Positions 1 to 17,905 of a stretch of 64,000 bases of DNA are shown here, in pieces. Location of the stretch: assembly GCA_003439945.1 (NCBI GenBank), contig QVRM01006801.1:103501-167500 (forward strand). The letters are read 5' to 3'. Made by a program: the position numbers and the translations under genes. The stretch is from Dermanyssus gallinae. Taxonomy: Eukaryota > Arthropoda > Arachnida > Mesostigmata > Dermanyssidae. Positions within the stretch are counted from its first letter, which is position 1. Each line of letters starts with the position of its first letter. The notes beneath the pieces are model-generated. The model had not been told where the DNA came from. It worked only from the letters and a program-made list of their open reading frames with translations, and ran no database searches.

Positions 1-919
1 TGGCAAGATAGTGACGCCGTTGGGTCTCTTTTCGTCTTTGAGGCCCAACCTGGGCTTCAGGGTGCTTGGTATGCCGGCTCTATGAAGAGCCTTCTTTATG
101 CGTTGAGTTCCGTGGGTCCGGAAGTCCTACCATGGCTCTTAGTGCAGCTCAAAGGGTACATTCCAACCTTATCCACTACGTTTCCACACGCTCTGCACTC
201 GTATGGCTCACATATGAGAGAGCCTATCTTCAGGGCGGCCACCATGCGGGAGGGGATGTTGTACAACATGGTGCCCTGCAGCGGTAAAGGAAGTGCCCTT
301 AGAAGGCCACTGCTGAAGGTGTCTTAGGGGGCTATAAATGCCGTGCTCTCTGTCGGAAATTGGACATAATCTAGGATCATGTGAGAGGTCGTTTGACACG
401 TGTAGGCGTCAAGCATTTGCTGCGTAGGGTGTTGCTCATAGTAGCCGGGGCCTATCGATTATCTAGCTGCCAGCTCAGGTTCGTCCATCGTTCCGCGAGC
501 ACAGCGCAAACATCCGGTTCTAACAACGCCTCCGCGAGCCCCGGAAAACTTAATAAAAGAGACAGCGTAACAAACGAAGCAACCTCTGCTACAGGAGTCC
601 TATCGCCAATCGCCAAGTTTTCATACACCGAAGGGCGCCCCGATTATCCAGGATTATTTGCGAGATTTTCCGCGAGTCAATGGGCGCTCCCAAAACTTCC
701 AAGTGAGGCAACTCAATTCTCTTTATACCGGCCAGGGCGTCTGCAATGGTCTTGGATGCCTCAACCTTGCCGTTAGAGGTTCCACTTACAGCTATGAGCT
801 CGCATTTAGAGGCGTTAAGGGTAAGCCTCCCTACTCTGCGAACTGTAGCACTTGGCCTGTGTCGGAGGCCACGACGGGTGGCCCAGTATACAATTCTTCT
901 GTTTGATTCCCAGAGTTAT
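1..919 (-). mobile_element. LINE2 relic: reverse transcriptase C-terminal part
   Basis: Minus-strand frames give LNASKCELIAVSG, HLEVLGAPIDS and, closer to the window edge, KIGSLICEPYECRACG followed by VDKVGMYPLSC and PTELN, with several stops and frameshifts. The Cys-rich CEPYxCxxCG segment and the order of blocks match the more complete copy at 38.3-39.9 kb. The window edge cuts the 3' part. The 5' side continues past a small R1-like insertion at 930-1080. Confidence 0.7.
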
Positions 920-929
920 AATCAGCTCT

Positions 930-1080
930 TTCTTTTTACAGAGGCCAGGAACAAAAATGCATAACGCACACTCTTTGGTCTGGGTAGTGTGGGACTCTCA
1001 AACCCACTAAAAACCTGATGACCCCCTAACCTACATGACCGGGATACTTGTGGTATTACCTCAGTGCATGTAGGGAGGGC
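930..1080 (-). mobile_element. R1-like LINE 3' end, 151 bp, with 10-bp target duplication
   Basis: The minus strand matches the 3' UTR of the R1-like LINE at 45160-45250 (tttagtgggt, cccacactacc, gcgttatgcat) and ends in an A-rich tail (TAAAAAGAA). It is flanked by aatcagctct at 920-929 and 1081-1090. Extreme 5' truncation; no coding sequence. Confidence 0.75.
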
Positions 1081-1859
1081 AATCAGCTCTGTTTGGGGGA
1101 AGCTTAGTTGTGATAGGTTTGGCGCTCTCCGGTACAGTGTTGAAGGAAGAGAAATCCTGCGTGCAATACCGGTTGATTTATTACCGGTTGTTTGTTGTTG
1201 TTGACTTCACTGTGCTTTCTCTTTTTGGTTCAGTCTCTGATATGCCTTGCTCTGCTCCGTTTGCTGCTTAGTTTTATTTCTAGTTCTACTAGAGCTTGTG
1301 TACTACTAGGGTCGCGTGTGTCGGAATACTAATAAAATTAGATCATATGGAGATGGGCGCATAGATATAGATAGATAATGGCAGTTGCCGAGATAAATTA
1401 GTGAGAACGTGTTATTTAGTAGTTGCTCTCGGGGAAGGATAGAAAAGCGCAGATCTCTTTATTAGAGGGCGTTCCATGCCGCATGCTCACGTCCTAGGTG
1501 GATCAAAGAACTCGTAGTTTTGCTTATACACAATTCCAATTGCGTTTGAAGTGGTCTACAAACGTTTGGTGACTGATCATCGACTGAAGATGCGCGAAAT
1601 AGCGGAGTGCGGGGTGGGCATTTGCTATGGTGCATCCGCAAATATTGCATCAGTATTTATGCATGAAAAAAATTACGTAAAGTGGCTCCGCCTAAGCTAA
1701 CAATTGAGCGAAACTTGATACGCGTGTCAATTGTGATTAGTGCAATGTGGAACTCATGAAATAACTTTCGCAGGATTTTCCATTTTACTGCAGGATTTTG
1801 TAACCGCCAACAATATCTGGATTGACCTTTTATTCGTTTTCTGCGATTTGAAATGTGTT

Positions 1860-2150
1860 CTACTTACTGTCTACCTTCCTACAGGAAGAGCCATTACTTT
1901 GGAGTATTGCGGCAGCACTCTTGGTCCAGCTGAAGGAACGCCGCCTCATTGCGCTACGTCCCGCGATACATACGAGAGAGAACGGTGTCGTTTCACTATG
2001 CCCTCCAATACACCCGATCACTACTACGCCACTACAATGCGCCCGCTCACATGCTTCTTTTTGTCATGGCTAAGTTACGCGAGCTAAAGTTTCAAACTAT
2101 CGAGCATTCCTCTTATTCCGCCGAATTGGCCTCGTGTGATTCTTGTTATT
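1860..2150 (+). pseudogene. Mariner transposase relic
   Basis: A frame around 2013-2130 reads HYNAPAHMLLF, then about 14 residues later EHSSYSAELASCD, which are the second and third catalytic blocks of a mariner transposase with substitutions (HDN to HYN, SPDLAP to SAELAS). The upstream part is recognisable only as frameshifted pieces. A tRNA-derived SINE follows directly at 2152. No terminal repeats found. Confidence 0.65.
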
Positions 2151-2151
2151 T

Positions 2152-2362
2152 ATTTATTTATCTTTACGTTTTTCCGTAAGGCTTATGCCCGTGTACGGTT
2201 TTTTCATGTCATGGCTGATGTTTAATCCACTCCGGCATTTACCTTGTCTGTATTGGAAACCATGCAAACCAACTTAAGAGTAGCCGGTCTGGGTCCCGAA
2301 CCCAGGCCTCCCGAATGCAAGGCAAAGGCTTTGCTACTAAGCCATCTTGCTCGGTTTGCATC
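2152..2362 (-). repeat. tRNA-derived SINE, family 2, copy 1
   Basis: The minus strand has an A box (TGGCTTAGTAG), a B box (GGTTCGGGACC) and about 110 bp of unrelated body, ending in (TAAA)n. It matches 33564-33775 over its length, including the end block ccgtaaggc...gcccgtgtacgg. It lies directly next to a mariner relic. Confidence 0.75.
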
Positions 2363-3431
2363 TGTTTGGAAACCTTAAGAACTATCTCTCCGGAAAGAGA
2401 TATCAAGGCAATGCGATATGCGCCGTAAACAAGCATTTTGGGCATAAACATATTAAATAATTTGCGTGTGGTATAAAGGCTATTGACGATCGCTGGGCAA
2501 GCCCTGTGTTGAGCTTTGAGAAGGCTATTCCGAACAAAAGGTGCTTCATCGTCAGGTAGTCTTTCATCGTCGTCCATTGCTTATGCTACGAACTTTTCAC
2601 TCATCTAACGTATACTGCGCTATGAATGTCGCCTGACCGGGAACTTATTGGCAACAGGCTATAGCTATGCATATCAGGTGTGGAACAGTCTATGATTAGC
2701 CCGTAGGTTTCCAAAATGCAAGTACAGTTATTTGTTGACGTTGTAGTACATTGTTTTTAGGGTGTTGCATTATTTTACGTATTGTCGTGTAGTAAAGTTT
2801 ATGAGAATCACATCGGGAGGCAGCGCGAGATAGGAAGCAGATGGATGCCCTAACGAGTCATTTTTTCGGATTTTTTTTCAATATGGTGTAATTGGCAAAC
2901 GCCGTTTACTTTTCCAGGCTTTGAGATATGATACCTGCCGTTATGCAAATATTAATAAAATAATTATCCTTAAGAACGAATTATCCTTATTCTACTGTGG
3001 CGGTATAGGTACAACTTTTTGTGACTTTATTGATCGTTACTTCGAACCTAGAATGTTGCTTTAAATCTAGCGGTTCCAGTTCGTTCAATATTTCTACGCA
3101 GAATATAATCAACTCGATTACCCAATTTACAATCCTGAGAGTGTTGTAGTCTTTTCGGGTCGATTCTTTCACATTCCCCACGTCGATTCTACTATCAGCT
3201 TGATCGCTAGGTTGCCGGCCTGTACTAAGCCCCTTTCTTCGGAAAGCCTAGCAGGTGGGATACATCGCCGTGTGCAAGTTTCCTTTCCTGAACCCCATTT
3301 TTGGAACGCTGTACGAACGGTACGAACTCAATTATTCACTCCAACAATAATATTACGTTGTGTCCTTTAGTAAATTAGCTTCTAAGACATATAGATCGCA
3401 CGTAATATGATACAGACTTAAGGGTCTGACT

Positions 3432-3745
3432 AGAATTAAAAAAAAAAACACATTTCTTTAAGGAGGTTGTTTTTCATTCTAGGCTATCCTCCGTCCCCTA
3501 CATGCTTGGAACTTAACCTGAGGTATATCTTCAATGCATCGAGGGCCGGACATTTTAAGATATCTAGGGTTTCCCCAACAGTTCTTGTGGCAGCATGACC
3601 GCTGACTCTCAGCGGTAAGGTTTATCATCTATTCTCAATAAGCATCGCTCAAAGAAAAGTCGATCAACAACAGGGATCGAACCGGCGACACCCGGTAGAT
3701 GACAACCATGACTAGCGCACTATTCCCCTAGACCACGCCGCCACC
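3432..3745 (-). repeat. tRNA-derived SINE, family 1, with perfect 13-bp target duplication
   Basis: The minus strand starts GGTGGCGGCGTGGTCTAGGGG (A box) and has GGTTCGATCC (B box) about 50 bp on, then a body shared with 16053-16231 and 31797-32010. The target duplication taagggtctgact is at 3419-3431 and 3746-3758. The 3' end on the element strand is T-rich rather than A-rich, so it was probably mobilised by a LINE that does not need poly(A). Confidence 0.8.
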
Positions 3746-4269
3746 TAAGGGTCTGACTGTTTGTCTTGCATGCGGTACACGTCTCTTCTCTTTGCTTCCA
3801 TAACCCATTTTTAACGAATTTGCTTGTTAAAGAAAATTACACTTTTTTGGATTACTTACCTGCTAAATGTGGTTTGGTTTGTGATTTGCAGGCGGTCGTA
3901 GAAGAATTCTGGAGCATCTAGTATACTATATAAATACTTGCGATGTTACATGAACCAATTCCGTCACCACAGATAATTTATTAATTTTCCTTTCGCTTAT
4001 TCCTACTAAGTTGTCTTGTAGACTATTTCTGCGTGGCGCCGACAATGCTCGTTGAACAAATTGTTAAATTAAAACAACACGCCAGTTCCCTTTGAGTTTT
4101 TGTACTTCTTTATCACTCGTAAAAATTAATCCTTTCTATCCAACGACGGTCGAACTCTGTGCGTGTGACCCCCTGAAACTGCATTTTAGGCATTTAGTAT
4201 TTCAGAGGGCCAAAGAAATTCTTTTTTTGGATACTTCCTAATATGATTTTCTAAGCTATTTGTTTCAGC

Positions 4270-4508
4270 AATGGCAATGCCAAAACAAGCTCAATAAACA
4301 GCGCCAACTAGAAGATGCCGCCATCCTACGAACGAAGACGCGGGAAGTCACTAAATGCGCGGGCAATCTGTGAGTATATAAGGAGGCATGAGAATAAAAG
4401 AGTCAGTAGTCGTTGGTGCGAGCCAGGCAGAGGACGTGTGTTGTTTGAGCGCGAGAATGGCGAACTCGTAACGGTTGCCGCCCGGTTATGAGGGTGGTGG
4501 ACACTTTA
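4270..4508 (+). repeat. 5' LTR, truncated at its left end
   Basis: Matches the right repeat from gccaaaacaagctc onward; the first about 50 bp (tgttggatagcagcg...) are missing. It contains gtatataaggaggc (TATA) near 4374 and gagaataaaag near 4390, so promoter and poly(A) signal are both retained. Confidence 0.78.
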
Positions 4509-4572
4509 ACTGGCGCAGCCGACAGGATCTGGATGAATGAAAAGGCAGTGCGACAATTCCACAGGTCTGCCA

Positions 4573-4753
4573 CCCCCGTCGAGCCCGGTGGCGTGGTGGC
4601 TTAAGTCTGCGCCTCGCGACCGGAGAAGACACATAAGTGCGCGGGTTCGAGCCCCACCGTTGCACATTTGTATTTATGGGGTCCGTCTATGAAGCAATGT
4701 GAAAAACAGTTCTGTGGACGTTAATTCTTGGCTGAGGGTCAGCCCGAAAACTT
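4573..4753 (+). repeat. tRNA-derived SINE, family 3, inside the LTR element
   Basis: Starts near cgtcgagcccggtggcg, has A box tggcgtggtggc and B box gggttcgagcccc with a long spacing between them, as in class II (Ser/Leu-type) tRNAs. Flanked by an 11-bp target duplication, caggtctgcca, at 4562-4572 and 4754-4764. The end block ggctgagggtcagcccgaaaa is shared with the other copies. Confidence 0.82.
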
Positions 4754-5860
4754 CAGGTCTGCCATCCTCACCTCCGGTTCAGCCATCCATGGACCGGCCA
4801 ACAACACCGTGGAGAGAATGGCACCCGGCACGGAGCCGAAGGAAGACGGCGAGGCGACTACGTCAGGATGGTGTCAAGGCTAACGGAGCTGTTCAGGGAA
4901 AACACAAGGGAGCAGCCGTTGCCGGGGACGACGAATTCGGCAGTCGTTGCCGGTGACGACAACGGTGAGTACCTAGCGGCACTGCGGTGACTTGTGGTGG
5001 GGTGCAAGCTCGACGCTCGGGGCCCGGTGTTAAGAAGCCAGCTCATTCTGGAGGCAACAACGCCACGCCAGGTGAGCGAAAAGCTTCTCCTCGAGGAGGC
5101 CTTGCTAGTCGAGCAGGCCGTGACGGCCGCGCTGCACGTGAAGAGTTGCGTCACGGAAGCCAGGTAGATCGCAGGACGGTACGGGTAGGTGACGAGGAGC
5201 AGAAAGCTGAAGGGCCGGCGGAACGAAGCGGACAAACGCCGGCTGCAGAACGAGAACACGGAGCGGGTGGATGCCAGGTGTACGGATGGAAAAGCCACGA
5301 GTACGGAGTACTCGAACAGGCCCCGACGGCCGCGCTACACGTGGAAAGGTACGTCACGGAAGCCATGTTGTATGCAGGACGACGCGGGGTGATGAACGAG
5401 GTGGACAAAGACCGGCGGCAAGGCGAGAATACGGAGCGGGTGGATGCCAGACGTGCGGATGGATAAGCCACGACTACGGGGCCGAATTGTGCGCGGCAAA
5501 ACATGTGAGGGGCCGGAAGTGTGGTAAGTTTGGCCATTTCGGCTGGAAGTGTACGAACGCGGCAGAATCTACAGGCGATCGGCGTGGAGAAGCGACAACG
5601 CTGGGATCGTTGGACCATGCCGGCGGAGGAGGATACACATGAGGATGAGCGATCGCGAGTGGACGAACCGAAAGAGTACGCAGACGGAAAAATAACGGCA
5701 GTCGGAACCCGGTTCGTGCGGTCGTGGCCGGCGACTGGGTCAGTATACGGAGGCCAGCCGCCGCCGCCGGGTGCGCCGCATGGTGAACATGAAGACGACC
5801 GCTGTGAAGAATGTCCACGACGAGTTAGACGCGCACCAAGCCAAGACGGAATATAATTCA
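4650..5860 (+). pseudogene. Degenerate gag-like region of the LTR element
   Basis: Plus-strand frames contain gag-like pieces (MVSRLTELFREN near 4870, ILEATTPRQVSEKLLLEEAL near 5047) and a knuckle remnant near 5515-5550 in which the first Cys pair is out of frame. A block of about 210 bp (gacggccgcgct ... gtggatgccag) is present twice in tandem, at about 5114-5324 and 5325-5475. Stops and frameshifts break all frames; the open frames on the opposite strand are by-products of the high GC content. Confidence 0.5.
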
Positions 5861-5886
5861 AAACAAGCCTGTGAAGGGAGGGAGAG

Positions 5887-6174
5887 TGTTGGATAGCAGC
5901 GTCCGTTAAGTAGCGCGGGCATAGACAGCGTCGGTTGGCGGCAATGCCGAAACAAGCTCAATACATAGCGTCAAATAGAAGATGCCGCCACCCTACTAAC
6001 GAAGACGCGGGAAGTCACCAAATGCGCTGGCAATCTGTGACTGTATAAGGAGGCGTGAGAATAAATGAGTCAGTAGTCGTTGGTGCGAGCCAGGCAGAGG
6101 ACGTGTGTTGCTTAAGCGAGAAAATAGCGAACTCGTAACGGTCGCCGCCCGGTCATGGGAGTGGTGGAACACTA
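5887..6174 (+). repeat. 3' LTR
   Basis: Begins tgttggatag right after the polypurine tract and ends near ggtggaacacta. TATA-like tgtataagg and gagaataaat are conserved with the 5' LTR. The next 65 bp are the 3' half of SINE family 3, so the LTR element probably landed in such a SINE. Confidence 0.78.
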
Positions 6175-6240
6175 CAGAAAGCAATTCAGTAGACGTTAAA
6201 TGTTGGCTGAGAGTCGGCCGGAAAAGTTAAAAAAAAAAAG
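6175..6240 (+). repeat. SINE family 3, 3' half only
   Basis: gcaattcagtagacgttaaa and ggctgagagtcggcc followed by an A11 run match the 3' part of the family. It starts exactly at the end of the LTR. Confidence 0.65.
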
Positions 6241-6593
6241 TTGGAAGCTGTTGACGAATAGCGCTTTGTACCGCGGCGTTACCAGTATACATATGTACGT
6301 TATGAACGCCTTTGGGATGGGTTACTTCGTTCATGATAGACCAAATAATAACCAAAAATGAGACCAAATCTCGTTTTTGGTCTGGGGAGCGGTGGATGGC
6401 CACCAATGTGACTCGGTTGAGGTTGTGCTGAATGTGTGAGTACGAAAAGTATTTAAATTATGAAATACTTGTACTATAGAGACAATATCACAACAAATGG
6501 ATTGCCAAACGACTTCGTGCAGACAATGTGACTCAAAACAATCCTGAGCGTGTACGTAAAATGCAGCGAGAGTGATTCTGACCCACAAAAAGT

Positions 6594-6650
6594 GAGCTAA
6601 CAGAGAGATTCACGAACCTCTGGGTTATAGGCTCAGCACGCCACCACTAG
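6594..6650 (-). pseudogene. tRNA-iMet pseudogene fragment
   Basis: On the minus strand a block GTGCTGAGCCTATAACCC followed by AGAGGT and a degraded T-arm matches the anticodon arm and 3' half of the window's tRNA-iMet genes, but the D-arm is deleted and the T-loop has lost its GATCGAAA core. It abuts the 3' end of an R1-like LINE relic. Confidence 0.6.
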
Positions 6651-7275
6651 TGGGAGGGGGGTTTTAACCCACTCAAAACCATGTTTCCATGCCCGCATCC
6701 GATCGGGAACTGCATAAGCATAGCCTTAAACTGTCAGAGGGGGAGAGTAGTTTACGAAGCTACGGTATCCCGCTGTACTCCGCGGGATCTTAGTATATCA
6801 AAACGGTTTTACTTCTCTGACTGACGCGCAAGATGTTCTTAATAGTACGAGTTGCCAATATCGGTCGAACCGTCCCGTGATTTAATTATAAGCTGCATGA
6901 GCGTTCTAGGTGCGCTGTTGCTAGCCCTAGGTAGACCCACACGCTAAAAGGCCCGTGCCGGACACCACACTATCGTTTGTTCAGGCGTTTCTTGGCTCAC
7001 TTTAGCAGTACTTAAATGGGGATATAACTTCCCTGAATTGTGAACAAGTAGGACTGGAAAAAACATCGTGTACGGCGAGGATCTGGGTCACGTAGCACTT
7101 CAGCAGTTCAATTGCTTTCACGTCCCAGGGAACTGTACTAGTCAGAACGAGGACAGCCGACGTTCTCCTGACTGTTCTATAGGTCATTGTGATCCTCAAC
7201 GCGGGCACTCGTAGGGCTTTGCACAGCGCCGTTCTGCTACTGGCTGCGGACCGTGTGGTTGACGACCACACCAAG
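6650..7275 (-). mobile_element. R1-like LINE relic, C-terminal part and 3' UTR
   Basis: Minus-strand residues LRVPALRITMTYRTV ... STVPWDVKAIELLK (7000-7275) align with ALNLTRASRTAST ... QIPWDLRVKEL of the intact R1-like ORF2. The 3' UTR hairpin region (gagtgggttaaaac, tcccacta) is at 6650-6700. The coding part is broken by stops. The 3' end runs into a tRNA-iMet pseudogene. Confidence 0.6.
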
Positions 7276-8472
7276 GAATAAGAATAAAACTATGGACTCA
7301 GCCACCGACATAGTGAGGCGCCTTCATGACTCCCGTGGGCCATAGTTGTTTGGCATCAGCCGGGCTATATTGTGCAGGACTTGAGTAGCTTTTTCTGCTG
7401 CCAGAGGTATGTGGGGTTCAGTGCCTTTAGGAAGGTCCGGTTCAACGTAAGACGTCATCTATGCAAGGCTCAATAGAAGGAAGCGAGATTGCGCGCTAAA
7501 CTACTTACCTCATAAGTAAGTAATTTAGCCCGGAAGAGCTAAAACGCTGCTTAAAACAAGACACTTATAAACGAAGTGCTGCATACTGTTGCATATCTGA
7601 CTTCGTCTACAACGAACTATAGCACTGTCGCGTGCGGTGATGATGAGGAGTCAAGCGCAGTAAATATTTTAAGATCATCTGCCTACATGCATGATATTTA
7701 ACCCTCGGTCATATATAGAAATTCACATAGAACAAACATTGTGTACAAAAGCAAAGAGGCACAGCTCTTTTTTGCACGTCAGGTGTGCCGGGCGCTTAAA
7801 GCGTTCTTTGACTTTACAGACGGAAAGGTTGGTTGCCAAAAGCTTTGCGAACCATTCTGGGGCCTGCGGACGGATCTCGAACGCTCCTTGACTACAATCT
7901 TATAATTGGCGCTGTCGTAGAGCCATGATTAGGGATTGTACTACTAGAAGTATACTTGAGTTCTAAATAAATGTTGCTGCAATGGCTTTTTGAAAATAGA
8001 GAAACTACTAGCTTTCCTAAAGTCTAGTGACAGCTGGTTTCATGTCCTCTGATTAGCATTGCAGTTGATGAAAGCCTGTAAATGAATAATAATAAGCGAC
8101 GGAGAGTTCTATCGCTGGGTGAGGCTGAGACTCTTTTTAGGTATCACATCTATGTTGCTACGCAGGTGTCATAAGGTACACGTCAGTTACTACCTATTAA
8201 AATGAAGCACATATATAAATAACTATATATATATATATATACTTTCTTAACATTTTTATTCCAAGTAGCAGTCTTATGTCATTTCATGTTTTCTCAAAAG
8301 GCTCTCAGACGACGAAATCTGTTTCATACAAGTGTAACTGGAGAATAACAAATGTCGTGCATAACCTTATTTAACTAGCTTTAGAGCTCCTAAATTGTGC
8401 ATAGGTATTTTTGAGTCATCATATAACGTCTCTCTTGATAAAGTGTTTTTTTCTCAATCATGCTGTCTCGAT
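7276..8472. other. No gene recognised
   Basis: Ordinary intergenic sequence. A small 13-bp hairpin lies at 7497-7529 and a short (AT)n at 8223-8241. Open frames are under 70 codons and show no known motif. Confidence 0.5.
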
Positions 8473-8723
8473 CGAATGTGTTTGTGGAGAAAAAATCAAC
8501 AAACGAAGACCATCATTAGCAATAAAACATTCAATGCAGATGTCCGGAGTAGAGACTATGTAAAGAGTACAACACAGAATAATGTTTATGTGAAAATTCA
8601 TAACATGAGTCTAGAAGGCTTCCTGTGTACTCTTCACATAGTTTCTACTCCGGACATCTGCGTGGAATGTTTGATTGCTAACGATGGTCTTTGCTTGTTG
8701 TTTTTTCTTCACAAACACATTCG
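8473..8723. repeat. Long inverted repeat, about 98-bp arms, 56-bp loop
   Basis: 8473-8570 and 8627-8723 are reverse complements with roughly 88% match; shared blocks include gcagatgtccggagtag, cgaatgtgtttgtg and aagaccatc. Open frames over it on the plus strand are side effects. It lies about 1 kb downstream of DRAM-like copy B. It may be a small foldback element or a hairpin-RNA locus; no target duplication was recognised. Confidence 0.72.
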
Positions 8724-9348
8724 AGAAACCCAGTGCGCTCAATCAAATCTTTACGTCTAGCTTTCGCCGACGTTGGTGGTTGTATAGATTGACAGATGTT
8801 GCTCTGAGTCATATGTTTTCTGCCGCTAACGAAAGAAGGCTAAGTTCGGCACGATGGCGCTTATTGAGCCAGACATGTCAGGTAGACTTGATTCGCTTCG
8901 CCTGGTAGCTTATAAGGCACATTCGATGTTGGTAGAGATGCGGTCGGGCAAACGGCAAAATATGAAATGCTTTCTTGTTTCATGTTTTGTCTTTCATTTT
9001 GTTCGAATAGTGAACGGCTCTATTGCTTTATGTATCCTATGAGGGTGTCTAGCCTCAAACAGCACGGAAAAAACACCACTTGAATAAAAACGTTTCATTT
9101 CAGAGCGCTAAGGGCCCTTGTGTATAGAACGAAGAGGCACTAAGAACCTCAGATAAGAACACTTGTAAGGATTTGATCTAAATGAGGTATGTAAAGTGTA
9201 TACATAGTGCTTTATATAACGATACAATTATATAATTTATACACTTAGTGTGGTGTCACAACAGGTCAGTGCGAAATGTGCACTGGAAATTGTGTTTTTA
9301 AACTCCGACTCAGTCTTATACCCGTCGTAAGAGAATATAATGTCAAAG

Positions 9349-9367
9349 CCATATATATATATATATA

Positions 9368-9413
<46 letters not shown>

Positions 9414-9429
9414 CATATATATATATATG

Positions 9430-9491
<62 letters not shown>
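9349..9491. repeat. (AT)n microsatellite
   Basis: About 140 bp of nearly pure AT dinucleotides with a few interruptions. The long Tyr-Ile frames on both strands are translations of this tract. Confidence 0.97.
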
Positions 9492-9497
<6 letters not shown>

Positions 9498-9664
9498 CGA
9501 AATTCCCGTCAACGCTGTAGAAAGATACCTGCATGTTTCAGGTCAAGAATGTGTAAGAATAGTGAAAGAAAATGTACTATTCTTTATAATAAATTAAGGG
9601 TAGCTTTGTGTATGTACAAATATGTATGTATGTATATATATAGTATATAGTAGCACCAGCAGTG

Positions 9665-17357
<7,693 letters not shown>

Positions 17358-17397
17358 CTGTTGTTTTAAATATATTACTCTCATTTTTATACCTAGT

Positions 17398-17399
<2 letters not shown>

Positions 17400-17451
<52 letters not shown>

Positions 17452-17472
17452 CATCATCATCATCATTCATCA

Positions 17473-17506
<34 letters not shown>

Positions 17507-17510
17507 CGTA
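17400..17510. repeat. (AAT)n-(ATC)n-(ATT)n palindromic microsatellite
   Basis: An (AAT) run of about 17 units, a short (ATC/ATTC) bridge and an (ATT) run of about 11 units, so the tract can fold on itself. It lies just upstream of the first visible exon of DRAM-like copy B. Confidence 0.95.
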
Positions 17511-17511
17511 A

Positions 17512-17905
17512 TCGGCCGCTGGCGTGGGACGTCACTGTCTCCGACACGTACGCTCTCGGCTATCACATCATTCACCAACGGGAGATGCACAAGCGGCGCC
17601 TATACGCGCATCTTCTTGAGGACCATATTGTTACGGCGTTTGGTCTTGAGTCATCTGGCGTTTGGAACAGGGATGCACTCAAACTGACGAAAGGGCTTGG
17701 GAAGAAGCTCTTTGAGGCCACAGCGGAGCCAAGATCGACCGCGTTTCTCCGACAGAGGGTGTCATTGGAGCTTTAAGAGGCAACGCCAAGATGATGTTGA
17801 GTGGTCAGCGACACTCGAGCAATAATAATATAAGCAATATTGTAGCTATTATATAATTACTATATTAGTAATTGTGATACATGTACATAATGATAATAAT
17901 AAACC
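17512..17905 (+). mobile_element. LINE2 3' end fragment, plus strand
   Basis: The frame from 17512 reads PLAWDVTVSDTYALGYHI ... LTKGLGKKLFEATAEPRS TAFLRQRVSLEL, then a stop and RGNAKMM in the next codons. WDVTxxDT and the FLRQR...RGNA motif are the LINE2 C-terminal signature. The tail is (AATAAT)n-like. Confidence 0.68.

Larger units (their letters stand above)
4270..6174 (+). mobile_element. LTR retrotransposon without pol (non-autonomous, Gypsy-like)
   Basis: Two related terminal repeats (4270-4508 and 5887-6174) enclose about 1.4 kb. Just after the left repeat is tggcgcagccgacagg, a typical tRNA primer-binding site beginning TGG; just before the right one is a polypurine tract (gaagggagggagag). 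Both repeats carry a TATA box (tataagg) and an AATAAA signal about 15 bp later. The interior is GC-rich, has a broken gag-like frame with a Cys-His knuckle remnant (CGKFGHFGWKC), no protease, RT or integrase, and is interrupted by a SINE at 4573-4753. The left repeat lacks its first about 50 bp. Confidence 0.78.

Noticed and set aside
3660..3745. tRNA-Asp/Glu-like gene
   Set aside because: A and B boxes are present, but the arms do not pair properly and the body, target repeat and other copies show a SINE. The same applies to 4585-4660, 22735-22825, 31800-31865, 2280-2360 and 33690-33770.
4858..5861. Minus-strand ORFs of 114-236 codons in the LTR element
   Set aside because: They oppose the gag-like strand, are rich in Ser/Arg/Pro as expected from high GC, and have no motifs.
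9237..9650. Long Tyr-Ile ORFs on both strands
   Set aside because: Translation of an (AT)n microsatellite; the same holds for the Tyr/Ile/Leu runs at 10008-10377 and 17264-17590 from (AAT)n.
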